Assembly (NCBI GenBank): GCA_011009095.1
Contig: VTPC01008275.1
Coordinates: forward strand, 28,667-92,666
DNA from: Ignelater luminosus
Lineage: Eukaryota > Arthropoda > Insecta > Coleoptera > Elateridae
Direction: 5' to 3'
Length of the DNA stretch: 64,000 nucleotides
The position numbers and the translations under genes are program-made. The notes under the pieces were generated by a model. The model saw nothing but the letters and a program-made list of their open reading frames with translations, did no database searches and was not told where the DNA came from. The number at the start of each line of letters is the position of its first letter. Within the stretch, counting starts at the first letter, position 1. Of the stretch, positions 46,844 through 57,720 are shown piece by piece.

Positions 46844-48137
46844 CGAGGGTGGTCTGAAAAGTTTCCGACCTAACAAAGATACAAGACATTTTTTCTGAAA
46901 ATTTTTTTTTATTTTTTAACATAGTCTCCTTTTAACTCTACACACTTCTCCCAACGATGCTCCCATCTCTGTAACCCGTCCAAATAGTACTCGGCATTTT
47001 TCTCTGCAAAATAATTGTTCACGAAGGTGATTGCCTCTTCATTTGACGAAAATCTTTGTCCTCCGAGCGCCATTTTTAGATGAGGGAACAAAAAGAAGTC
47101 GCTTGGGGGCTAGATCTGGTGAGTAAGGCGGATGGTCAAGCAGTTCAAACCGTAATTCGTGGATTTTCGCCATGGCAACCGCTGAGGTGTGAGACGGTGC
47201 GTTGTCTTGGTGAAACAGAATTTTCTTTTTCTGCAAATGTGGCCGTTTTTTCGCAAGTTCTGCCTTCAGCTTGTCAAGTAATGATGTATAGTATGCTCCT
47301 GTAATGGTTTTTCCTTTTTGAAGATAATCGATTAAAATAACTCCATGACTATCCCAAAAAACAGTCGCCATCACTTTCCCAGCCGAAAAAACAGTTTTTG
47401 CTTTTTTTGGAGCCGGTTGCCCCTTTGCAGTCCACTGTTTGGACTGTATTTTTGTTTCGGGCGTATAATGGTGTATCTAAGTTTCATCTATAGTAATTAA
47501 TCGGCGCCAAAACTCGGATTTATTTCGCCTAAACTGCGCCAAAAGAGCGTTGGAAATATTCATTTGAACACGTTTTTGGTCTAACGTGAGCAAACGCGGC
47601 ACCCAACGCGCGGACAGCTTTCTCATGCCTAAATGTTGATTTAATATGTGACAAACACGTTTTTTGACATGTTCATAACCTCTGCTATCTCTCTCACTTT
47701 AATTCGGCGGTCGTCTGTCACCATTTGGTGAACTTTGGCGATGTTTTCGTCGGTAGTTGCAGTTTTTGGACGTCCCGAACGTTCATCGTCTCCCAAGCTC
47801 TTACGGCCACGTTTAAATTCAGCAGCCCAAAATTTCACTGTGGTAAATGATGGTGCAGAGTCCCCATACACAGAATCCAACTCATCTTTTATTTGCGAAG
47901 GCGTATTGCCTTTCAAAAACAAATATTTAATGACAGCTCGATACTCGATTTTGTCCATTTTCACAAAAAAAACTCACATGAACTCACTCAATCGACTGTT
48001 ACATAAAAACTGCGCGTCCAAAATGGCTGAAACTTTAGTGAGTAACTGTCAACAGATGAACAACGAAATTCAGTAGCTTTTATTTACGAGTGCTGCCATC
48101 TTCACGTTGAGGTCGGAAACTTTTCAGACCACTCTCG
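46844..48137 (-). mobile_element. Mariner element, full length (copy 2)
   Basis: It is 1,294 bp with ends CGAGGGTGGTCTGAAAAGTT and CGAGAGTGGTCTGAAAAGTT (reverse complement), flanked by TA at 46842-46843 and 48138-48139. It has one transposase gene on the minus strand. Complete structure, few lesions. Confidence 0.93.
46909..47964 (-). pseudogene. Mariner transposase pseudogene (copy 2)
   Basis: The start is MKMDKIEYRAVIKYLFLKGN at 47964; then the helix-turn-helix region (IKDELDSVYGDSAPSFTTVK), SGRPKTATTDENIAKVHQ, DRRIKVREIAEVMNMS, MRKLSARWVPRLLTLDQKR, ITIDET, HHYTPETK, VMATVFWDSHGVILIDYLQK, FHQDNAPSHTS and HPPYSPDLAP, ending WEHRWEKCVELKGDYVKK. The acidic residues keep the mariner D,D34D spacing. 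Lesions: a frameshift in an A-run near 47655, TGG to TAG directly after the first catalytic Asp-Glu-Thr (47477-47479), and a one-base insertion near 47100 just before the third Asp. About 345 residues before damage. Confidence 0.92.
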
Positions 48138-48139
48138 TA

Positions 48140-50494
48140 TGTCGTTTTGTCATTTTTACTACAAGTTTCCTAAAATCTTTTAACCTAAACTAAGTGGACA
48201 GACTTACTGGAATGTCTGGCTTGACTAGGGTTAAAAAATTATTAAATTTCCTTTTTAAGTAGTGGAGAGTTGCCAATTCTTTTAGTAATTTCATTCATGC
48301 ATTTTTCGTAATGCATTTTGTTCTTTTGTAGCCAAACTAATACATTCACAGAAAGAACTTTTTTATTAGGCTGGATGAAACCAATCTTCTGACTAAATCT
48401 CAAAGTAGAATCTTCATTAATTATTGAATAATAAACATGAAAGTTTGGAACTTTATTAATCGTTTCTGGGAAAACCGTTGAGATTTGACCATGGTTGTAT
48501 AAGACTTTTCTGTTCGTACTAATGTCCCCTAGCACCTGTTTCCCGGACTATATTAATTCACTAACAGCCTGTATATAATCTATCTGTGCATAAACAAAGG
48601 GTGAGGCTTGCAGTTCCCAGGCGTTTTTCATAAAAGTAGGTATTCTAATAATAATACTTAAGTGCCCTTAGGATCTTCAAGAAAATATTATGGTAGGTCA
48701 TGTAAGAGGAATTAGAAAAAAGCAAAATTCTTGACCTTTCACGAAAATTTACAATGTGTAAACACTTAAAATGTTTAAAAAAAATACTAAAGTAAGTTTG
48801 AAAGGAATTAACTGACAAACCCCAAAACCTTTTTTGCGCGAAGGTCTATACTCGAGAGCGTGACATCACATTCCTATAAGTAAATGTTCTTAAAATTTCT
48901 GGATTTTAAGAAATGTTGAAAGGCGTGGGACGCTACATTATGAAGTGAGGCTGTACTTATACTTTCTCAAAAGTCATGTTGGATGTCAAAGCTATTGAGC
49001 TCTTGGAAAACATAGGGATAGTGAGGTGAGTAACAGTGAAAACCAGAACTAAGTAGCACATGCTGCACAAGAAAAATGTGTATATTTCATTTATCATGCT
49101 AGAAACTAAGAAACGTCAGTGAGTGAATTCTTAAGATTGAGTTTTTATTTAGCGTTTTAAGTTTGAACAAAATTACTCATTGTAGTTTTAAGACTAGATT
49201 GTAATATCACCAAACATACTAGCACAGGTGTCTAAAAGAAATGTTATTTATGCGTTAGGGTATAAATATTAGGTTTTAAATTTTTAATGATGTAGTTTTA
49301 TATACGTTTGAAATGAGAACAGAGACAGACTAATGTGTGTCTTCTAACAAATTCGATATAAATATACGAAAAAAAATTGAAAGTTGTAGTAAAGCAGGCA
49401 TTTACTATAGCGAGTTATGCACAATAAGCAAGTGCTAACAAAGCCATTATCGACGAAGGAATCTGAGAACTATTCTATAATAGTAAATACCACAAAGATG
49501 CATTGTAAAGTACACTATAAGATACCTTACATAAATTACGGAACGTTTGCGGTTGTAAAGGGTTAACTGGAAACTTTGATAACTTTCAGGAATGTAGCGA
49601 AATAGTTTACTACTCGGAGATGCTTACCTCTCTAAATAGGTGATTTATTGGCCTTTTGTCAACGTTAGTTTGTTGCACTTCGTGTTTTCATATTAAACCG
49701 GGTTATGAATTTGTAAAATACTTTTACATTTAAAGCAACTTGAGATGAGATTTCATTTTCTTCTAGATGAGTATCAATAAATTACCTTTTTATCTTTAAT
49801 AAGTATTTCATAAAACGTTAAAGATCTATAAAATCGGGCTCAGGTTGCAAGCCTGGTATTGGTGAATGAATAATTGATAGCGAAACGATCAATGTTACAA
49901 ATATTATCAGAAGCTTAAACATTTTATTCCGCTTACTAAAGTTTGTTCTGTAGACTAGATTAAACTTGACACAAAAAGTTTATTTGCCTTTTACATTTAC
50001 ATCACGGACAAAAAGTTCCGTTTAAACTCCCACAGAGATTGACTTTACTTTTCACTTTATATAAATCTCTTCTTGCGATTGCTTGTGGAAAAAAAATAAC
50101 TTTTCAAAGTTGTATTTTTAGCAAATATTACGAATAAAATACGTTTTAACAATAAAAGAACATTTTGTTATTCAAAACATATATAAAATAGTATTTTGCA
50201 ATAAATCAAATACACCTCAGAGAATGCCTAGTTATTTACCTACAAAAATCACAAATTCATCTACTCAAAAAATAAATTTCCAAAAGAAATAAAAAATATT
50301 TTTTAAATAATAGGGGTAATAATTTGTGTTAGAAATTATTATCACGACCAAGTTGTACTTCGTTTGATTAGTTTCTTATAGTTTGATTACACTAAACAAT
50401 ATAGCTATCCACATCCAAGATAGTTCTTTGTAGATAGTTTCATATTATTTATCAAATTACATACCATTTACTTACAAAGTGGAAATTATTGTGT
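48140..50494. other. Non-coding stretch
   Basis: No recognisable gene. A minus-strand frame of 97 codons (48242-48535) has no domain I know. The rest is AT-rich single-copy-looking DNA. Confidence 0.35.
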
Positions 50495-50982
50495 TATACA
50501 GGGTGTATTATTTCAGGTGGAGAATATTAGCATATTTTTGAAATAAAGGTCATTTAAGATTTTTAATACTTGCAACGCTGTATGAAAATTGTAAGTAGAG
50601 AAAGAATAGGACCTAAGTTTATTAACATGGTTACCTTAGTAACATTTTTGCAGGTCGTTATTATTAATGTTTCTAGATAAATACAATAATGCAATATCTT
50701 CTACAAACAAATAAATCAAAGCACCTGCATTATGTAAAAGCCATTTTAAAGAGATTTGCTGGTAAATAGGAGAAAAATACGATTGATTTATGTTTTCTAC
50801 TACCTAAACTATGGGTGACTACTTTTATTTAATAATTTCAGGCAGTCATAAGCAAATTATAAAAAAATAAATATTTTCTCAACCGAAGAGTTAACAGCAA
50901 ATTGGTACTAAAGTTTCTTGCATAGCTTTTGATGCAGAATCGAGTAGCGCTGATCTCTACCTGAAATAATACAACCTGTATA
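50495..50982. mobile_element. 488-bp MITE with TATACAGG termini
   Basis: Left TATACAGGGTGTATTATTTC (50495 on) and right TATACAGGTTGTATTATTTC (reverse complement, ending 50982) continue as CAGGTnGAGA, about 30 bp of inverted repeat. The interior is non-coding. This is the clearest complete member of the TATACAGGGTGT family in the window. Confidence 0.75.
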
Positions 50983-51514
50983 AATCATAAGGTGAATGTA
51001 CTAATTATTGTCGTAGTAATTGAATTTAAATAGTTTGTGTATACTACAATGATAGTAAAATGTTTAATGCTAGTAAAATAATATTATTTTGAAAAAATGC
51101 TATTTGTCCTAGTTATCGACATTTAAGAAAAGCTAGTGTTCCAGTCACAGAGGATAAATTGAAATGCACATTCATTTACATTTTTCCGTCCGACAACAAC
51201 AGCTCACAGTCTAAGCGAACGACTGCGTGTTGGCTACCATATTCTATGGGCTTTCCGTCCATCGCAGCATTGCGCTTATGGCGTAACTAACCTTACTTAC
51301 GTTCACCATATTCCCTCTAGCTATTGCCTTCCTTACTCTTGATCTCACCTCGCCTTTGATGTTGTTGGCTTGTAAACAAAATATATGAAGTATACGCTAT
51401 GTCAGATCAATTTCAATTTATCGTCTGTGGTTCCAGTAATCGACACTAAAACGATAGGTATCTATAATAAAAATGTATAAAGTAGCATAAAATTATAAAA
51501 TAAACCTGAAACGT

Positions 51515-53140
51515 TTAGGTTAAATTACATAAATAAATTTCTTTAGCAGTATAAAGCTCTTTTTTATTATTTAAAATGGGTGTTTTTATTTTCCTGATAA
51601 TTTCAGAAGTCGTATAAGGCAATATATTCTTTTTTCCTGGCCATTTCCAATTAAGTCTAAATTTTTCCATATGACTAACTTCATATTCCGTTTCTCCGTC
51701 TTCATTATTAGTAATTTTGGTAATCTGTCCCGAATAACACCTGTTGATTGTACTCAACAACAACATAATTATTAATAATGAAAAGAGGGTTTTCTTCAGA
51801 TTGTTCGTCTGTGGAATTTGCATTATTATCGGATTCTGTATGTTCATGATAAAATTTCACTTTTTTTTTGTTTTTGTATACATTTCTTGTTTCTTTGTTC
51901 TTGTCTTTGCTTTCGTATTTCTTGTCGCTGCATTCTTATGTTAATTTCTTTTTTTTTCTTCTCTTATTTTTTTTGTGATATTCTTGCCACTTCTGTAATT
52001 ACTAGTAGTTTTTCCCAGGTTTTCCTCTTTACTCCTTTTTTTGGTTTTGGCCAAAACAGTGATATTTTAAAAAGTGATAGAATGATTGGAGTCGGCTTTT
52101 CTAATATTTGACTCTGTAATTGCATTGTCTATATTTATAGCAGTCATATTAGTATTAGCAATATCAACGTCTAAAACGTCTATCGTAAGAGGTAAATCTA
52201 TGTTTGTAACGTCAATTAATCCTGTTATATTAATTTCATCATTTGTTGTTCCATGATGATGTTCAGGCCGATCATTGGCGTACTCTGTTTCTTAATGAAT
52301 TCCAAAAATTAAAAAAAACTGGCATCTTCCATGGTACCATTCCAAGTTTCTTTAATATTTTTCAATAAGTCTGTTTTATCTGAAATCTCATTTTCAAGGA
52401 AATTCAGAAATTTTGTAAGATCGGGATGAGGGTTTATGTCTGGTTCTTTGGTATTTTGGTTCGGCAATAATTTGAAGAATTTTTCATAATTAACATTTTC
52501 AGGGTTTAATGGGACCAAACCACAACATCTAAAATCATGCTGAATTTTTTTGCTACATCTTTTATAGAATCTATTGCTGATTTTAAAATGATTGCAAACG
52601 AATTTCGGTTTGATCTGTTGCCACCATTTTCCATTCTCCAATTGCGAATGACTTTTTTCCCATTCTGCTTTAAGAGGGCGAGAAACAGCCAAATCGAATG
52701 GTTGCAAAATGTGAGTAGCATTTTAGAAAAGTAATATAAGAATTACTTCAGCTTCAGAACAAAGCTTAAAGTATGCCCATCAACATATAGAATTACTGGT
52801 AATTTCACTTTTTTCTTCTGTAGCCAAGGTAAGAAAATGTTTGCAATGTATTAGAAAACCGCTTCGCTGGTCATCCAACTATTACCTGAGCGGCCAATTG
52901 CCCACGTCGGATCTACACGATAACAAGCGTGTGTAAGATGTTTAGGTAACCTTTTGTAATTGAACATTATCATACATGGGAGGAACTGGTCTTCCGCGCT
53001 GCACATTACAAGTGTAGTGATGCAATTCTTTTCATCATTATTAATGAAACTGTATACAGTCTTTTCTCCTATTTTTTACTAACACTTTTTTCTCTTTTGG
53101 GCTTAAAACATGCTGATTCGTTTTACGCTGAATTGTAATC
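51515..53140 (-). pseudogene. Pogo-type (DDE_1) transposase relic P2
   Basis: Read from 53140 down the minus strand: KVLVKNRRKD then, after a frameshift, VYSFINNDEKN; CITTLVMCSAEDQFLPCMIM; DPTWAIGRSGNSWMTSEAVF and a stop; ANIFLPWLQKKKVKLPVILY followed by VDGHT (second acidic residue); THILQPFDLAVSRPLKAEW (third acidic residue, 52720-52660); FRCCGLVPLNPENVNY; and a tail at 51847-51515 with GQITKITNNEDGETEYEV and NWKWPGKKNI. These are the standard blocks of Tigger/jerky-like pogo transposases. Stops and frameshifts are many. The N-terminal DNA-binding half is missing. Confidence 0.82.
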
Positions 53141-53843
53141 TTTTCTTCTCGTCTCTATTTTGTTTTTCTTTTTTTTGTTTCTTTTCTCTTTTTAGCATCC
53201 CAGTTCAAAATAAACATTTTGAATGGCGTCGGAACATCCAAAAGATCTTTAGTTGTTTTACTTGTAATTAGTTCATTACCTGTAAATGTATAGTTGGTTT
53301 GTCGTAATTAGCTTGTAAATTTTTAATATATTTTTCCATTTGTTCTGCCTTTAAAATTAACTGACCATCATCTTTATTGTCAGTATGATTTTCGATACAA
53401 TAACTTTCGTCAATATTACTTGTTTCTATCGAGATGTTGTTAACTGAAACCCAATTTACTTCGGGTGTTTTGTTGATATCACCTGCATCTATTTTAAAAT
53501 CTTTCCTGTATATCTTTTTCAGATTTATTTGTTTATCTCTTTCACATATTTCTTTATCTAGTGTAATCCACAAATGATACAGAGAAGTATCTTCAAAGTC
53601 TCTAGCCTAAGTCTCTAAAATCGTGTTTTAAATGTTTGAGTTGTTCCTGATCCTATATTTGTTGATAATACTAAGACAAGAAAAAATATCTTTACTGTTT
53701 TTCAAGTTATTATCTTTGCTAAGTTCTTCAGCATTTAAATCGTTACCATTTGGCTTATTTCTAATTTTAGAATATTCAACAGCATCTGGATTGAGAGGAA
53801 ATAGTCTACATTGTCTAAATCCGTTCTGTATAGTTTCCATAAT

Positions 53844-54372
53844 GTGCGTATTCACGAACAGCTCGCGACGTGTTCTTTCTTCAGTGGAGACGGCGTTTTC
53901 GAACAGTTCATGATAAGCTTACGTACTGTCTCGCCAGTTTAAAATGCCGAGTCGGTAACTTCAAATTAAACAATGGTGAGCATGTGGCAAAGATGTTCGT
54001 TACTACTAGAATTATTTTAAATTATAATAAAATGGAATGGACTGACAAAAATGTCACTGCCTTAATCGAGAAATATTGGGATAAACCCATATTGTAGAAT
54101 GTACGTCTTACGTAATAACAAGCAGCAGCCACGAGTAAATGATCGTCTTTGTTATAATAGTAGTGCGACATCTTTTTTCCTATACCGGTGTTGGCTGACT
54201 AAATGCTGTAAAACGAGAATAGAACATTTTGTTTTTACTATTGATCTCAGCATGTAACTGCATGCTCCCGAACTGTTCGAAAGCTAATTGCGAACTGTTT
54301 GTTACCTGATCACGAATACCATCTGCAATTGTACGCGAGCTGTTAGAAACGTGTTTGCTGGTGAATACGCAC
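53844..54372. mobile_element. 529-bp insertion with inverted ends in relic P1
   Basis: GTGCGTATTCAC and AACAGCTCGCG at 53844-53867 recur inverted as CGCGAGCTGTTA (54334-54345) and GTGAATACGCAC (54361-54372), with 15 extra bases between the two blocks on the right. Further GAACTGTTCG/CGAACAGTTC words face each other inside. It interrupts the P1 coding frame. The inserted DNA carries a MADF-like fragment. Target duplication is unclear. Confidence 0.65.
54032..54112 (+). pseudogene. MADF/Myb-like domain fragment
   Basis: ATG at 54032 reads MEWTDKNVTALIEKYWDKPI, then L, a TAG stop (54095-54097) and NVRLT. MADF and Myb/SANT-like domains start W...n..LI..Y...P.LWDVR, so the stop replaces the conserved Trp. 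Such domains accompany PIF/Harbinger transposases as well as host regulators. Only 27 codons remain, so the assignment is tentative. Confidence 0.5.
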
Positions 54373-55045
54373 CTATAGATGCAGCATTCTTTAAAGCTTC
54401 ATGTAGTGCAAGCTGATCTTACTTAATTTCTTCATAAGAATTTGCAATTCTCCAGTTATGAACTGTAGTATTCCATGCTTCTTAAAACTATAGAAAAGGA
54501 CAACATTCATGTATTGTAGCAGGTGTGTGGCGTTTGGCTAAAGTGCAACGTATTCAATTTGTTTTTCTTTGCAAAAGTTACTTAAAAATAAAGTTAAATG
54601 GGAGGTATGTCCATCGACGATATAGATGATAAGAGATTTAATATTATTTCCAATAAGCCAGTCCAAACTTACCAATTCCAAAATGTTTAGGCATTAAATG
54701 TGAAACTGCTGCCGGCATTTTTTTATAAAAAAATTACATAATTAGAGAAGCAAGCTAGCCAGCTGTATTGGCTGTAAAAAAATCGTTACATAGATATCAT
54801 GTATTGTAACGGGTAAAACCCAGAAAAGAGGTCTAATACCCGTACAGAGGATCGGTAGATGTTATAGCCCCGTAACTCGAAGTCGAAGACGGGCGTGGTT
54901 CATGATGAACTTACCTCAAAAGCTGTAAAATAACTTGCTCAAGCTCATAGAAATTTAAATCATATCTAAAGATGTTAACCAAAAGGGCACCAGAAGCTGT
55001 AAATCAAAAGAACAATGTATCGGCCAGCGTAGCTTTTCGTTGACC

Positions 55046-55090
55046 AACACCCTGTATACAAGTACCCAGAAGAACAACACCCTGTATATA
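55046..55090. repeat. Tandem copies of an ACACCCTGTATA repeat end
   Basis: AACACCCTGTATACAAG (55046) and AACACCCTGTATATAGG (about 55077) follow each other 31 bp apart in direct order. Both are the TATACAGGGTGTT terminus of the window's repeat family read in reverse. Confidence 0.6.
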
Positions 55091-55147
55091 GGTGCATTTA
55101 CCAAATCAACAAAAATGGTGCAGTATAACGTTGGACATATATATATA

Positions 55148-56350
55148 CGAGGGCGGTTCAGTAAGTACCCGTGTTTGAGGACAGAAGGCATTCCTGAAGG
55201 AAGTTGGTGTTATCATCGTGTGCTGCCATCTATCAAACGACGGTATAACAAATTGCAGATTGATTGATAGGTTAGTTTGGATTTGACAGCCATTTGAGTA
55301 AGACGTGTTTCGTGATTTTAGCTAAGATGGAAAAAGAGCAGTATCGTTCGGTAATTCGCTTTCTGTTTTTGGATGGGAAAAAATGCGAGGAGATAAAAGC
55401 AAAGTTGGATGCTGTTTATGGGGACACTTCGCCATCTATGACCACAGTTAGATATTGGTTGTCCACGACATGGTTCTCGCTGATCGACGAACGAAAGTGC
55501 GTGAAGTAGCAGAGGCCGTAGGTGTGTCGAACGGAACGGCAATTAATATTTTACATGATAAGTTGGCGATGAAAAAATTGTCGGCGCGATGGGTGCCGCG
55601 ATTGCTAACGGTGGACAACAAGCGGATGCGGCTGTTAACTTCGAAGCAGTGTTTGGAGCAATTTAAGCGAAATCCGAAGGAGTTTTTGCGTCGAGTTGTC
55701 ACCGTTGATGAAACCTGGATTCATCATTACACACCAGAAACTAAGCAACAATCAAAACAATGGATTCCTCCCGGTGAATCTGCTCCAAAGAAGGCGAAGA
55801 TGGTTCCATCGGCCGGAAAGGTCATGGCGACGATTTTTTGGGATGCGAACGGCGTCATCCTCATGGATTTTTTAGAAAAAGGAAGAACGATTACTGGACA
55901 ATACTACAGTGAGTTATTAGACAGCTTCGACAAAAAATTGAAGGAGACACGGCCGCATTTGGCGAAAAAGAAGGTGCTGTTTCACCACGATAACGCACCA
56001 GCACATTTATCCGGAGTTGTCGCCGCCAAACTGCATGAATTGCGTTATGAATTGCTGCCGCACCCCCCGTATTCACCCGATCTGGCTCCCTGCGACTTTT
56101 TCTTGTTTCCTAACATGAAGAAATGGCCCGCGGAAAAAAAATTTAGCTCAAACGAGGAAGTCATCGCCGAGATAGAGGCGTATTTTGGAGAGTTCGACAA
56201 ATCCTATTTTCTGGAGGGGTTAAAAAAATGGCAGGAACGTTGGGAGAAATGTATATTTCTAAAAGGAGACTATGTTGAAAAATAAAAAAAAATTTTTTTT
56301 AAAAAATTGTGTCTTCATTTCTAACACGGGTACTTATTGAACCGCCCTCG
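55148..56350 (+). mobile_element. Mariner element, young, internally deleted (copy 3)
   Basis: It is 1,203 bp. Ends CGAGGGCGGTTCAGTAAGTA and CGAGGGCGGTTCAATAAGTA (reverse complement) are flanked by TA (55146-55147, 56351-56352). Only one difference separates the first 20 bases of the two ends. One transposase gene on the plus strand lacks a short N-terminal piece. Confidence 0.95.
55327..56285 (+). pseudogene. Mariner transposase with N-terminal deletion (copy 3)
   Basis: The start ATG at 55327 (MEKEQYRSVIRFLFLDGKKC) fits the family; the frame runs to TTVRYW near 55458, where about 90 nt are missing compared with the copy at 46844 and the frame shifts. It then continues VVHDMVLADRRTKVREVAEA to the end at 56285. 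After the deletion the frame is fully open for 276 codons: KLSARWVPRLLTVDNKR, VTVDETWIHHYTPETK (first Asp), VMATIFWDANGVILMDFLEK, FHHDNAPAHLSG (second Asp), HPPYSPDLAPCDFFLFP (third Asp, D34D spacing), ending LKGDYVEK. The catalytic domain looks intact; the lost piece holds the linker between the two helix-turn-helix motifs. Probably inactive. Confidence 0.93.
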
Positions 56351-56352
56351 TA

Positions 56353-57294
56353 TTTTACAAATGTCTACCGTTCTACTGTATAACACTATCTCCACAGGTA
56401 CAGGAAACAAACAAATAGAGATAGTGTTCTCGATCTTCAGACACCAAACAACTAACCACACAATACGAAGTACAGTCATTCCTAAATACAATCCCGACAA
56501 CGCTGCCGCGCCGGTTTAAATGAACTCAAAGTTCCATTTCAAAACAAACGATAAAGTTCTGTAGGATAATACCTCCGTACATTTGCAAATATACACAATG
56601 ATCCGTTTAGCTGAACGTAATTTAAAAACCTAAAAACCGGTTTTCCTACAAGACGAAAATCGTCTACCACAAAAACAAAATTTGCAAAGTGACTACTGCA
56701 CTACCGAAATGACCACTTTTCTACTTCGAAGATCAGAACAAGAATCCTTTGGTCAGGACCGACATGCTACCTACCCACTAACTGATATGAAACGTGCTCA
56801 AAACGTTAGCTAAAGTTCGATTTACGCCGGAAAGATAAGGAATACGAATACAGACATACTACAAGTAAAAAAATCCTTAGTCATTCAACTGTGGTATGAT
56901 TCGCTCTTCAGTTACACTGTGAATGGGTTCTTTGACCGAATTCTAAGAAATAAAGCTGTCTTTAGCATCAAAAATTCATCTATCTTTTATTCTAAAAGGC
57001 AGGTATTTTAAATAAAGCGAAGAAAATATGATTTAACAAACCTTGAACAGAATACTTCTTTTACAAAAGAAATTTAATGATTTTTAAGAAGCATAAAACG
57101 AATCATTAAATGCATCCCAAACTAATGATCCCGAGTCGAAAATTAAAATTTTAATTACCAAAGTGTAAGATAAAGGAATTCTTAAAGAAAGATACGATGG
57201 GCATTCAAAATGATGTCACAGTATTCCTATCTCCTTATTGTGTCATTCGAACCTACCATTTGGTTAAATTTTGAGTTAAGAGTTATTACTGACA
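56353..57294. other. Non-coding stretch, possible pogo remains
   Basis: Minus-strand fragments such as SKFNQMVGSNDTIRR and NAHRIFL weakly resemble the pogo region between the DNA-binding and catalytic parts, but are too decayed to assign. Confidence 0.3.
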
Positions 57295-57720
57295 TTTCTC
57301 GATGTCTTCTCAAAAACAGCTCGTACTAATGTCTTCCCGGACGGTGATTGGGAAATGGACTTGGTTTTTTCATTTTTTCAATTAATTACTGGACGCTATC
57401 CAAAAATCATCCACTTAACCAGTGCTTCTTCCTCCTCCAGGGTTAACACTATTGAAACACCGATCTATCGCTCTTCGGGGTATTTTCCTATTTTTTTTAT
57501 ATTATGTTTATTTTATATAATAATATTACGTCTTTTTGTCGCTGAAGCAACTGGCATTCCAGATCTAACGTCTAGAAGAGCAATCTTCATTGTTTCTTCA
57601 CTATATTTCAAATTTCTTTGTGTCCCTATTCTGTATAATAACATACAATTTGTAGAAATAGTCGGAAGATGGTTAAGTGTTAAGCTATAGGAAAGCCTTA
57701 AATACCGCAAGAGGAACATT
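57295..57720 (-). pseudogene. Pogo-type DNA-binding domain relic P3
   Basis: On the minus strand TQRNLKYSEETMKIALLDVR then SGMPVASATKRRNI is a psq-type helix-turn-helix (about 57625-57520). Next come VLTLEEEEALVKWM (57450) and, after frameshifts and stops, IEKMKKPSPFPNHRPGRH, a TAG where the family has Trp, then YELFLRRHREMSV (57300), which is the CENP-B-like domain. It is the N-terminal third of a pogo-type transposase. It could be the missing front of relic P1, separated by later insertions including the mariner at 55148. Confidence 0.75.

Larger units (their letters stand above)
53268..54790 (-). pseudogene. Pogo-type transposase relic P1, interrupted
   Basis: From about 54740 down the minus strand: MPAAVSHLMPKHFGIGK; LIIYIVDGHTSHLTLFLSNF; CKEKQIEYVAL then a stop; PNATHLLQYMNVV, where the family has QPMD or QPLD, so the third acidic residue reads Asn; YEEIK-like remnants and LALHEALKNAASIG. 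There the frame is cut by the insertion 53844-54372 and resumes with METIQNGFRQCRLFPLNPDAVEYSK (53855-53628) and an acidic tail to 53268. It is the same family as P2 but a separate copy, because its C-terminal part precedes the P2 catalytic part on the same strand. Confidence 0.78.

Noticed and set aside
48242-48535. 97-codon open frame on the minus strand
   Set aside because: Starts with ATG and has protein-like composition, but no motif or neighbour supports a function and no splice or TIR context was found.
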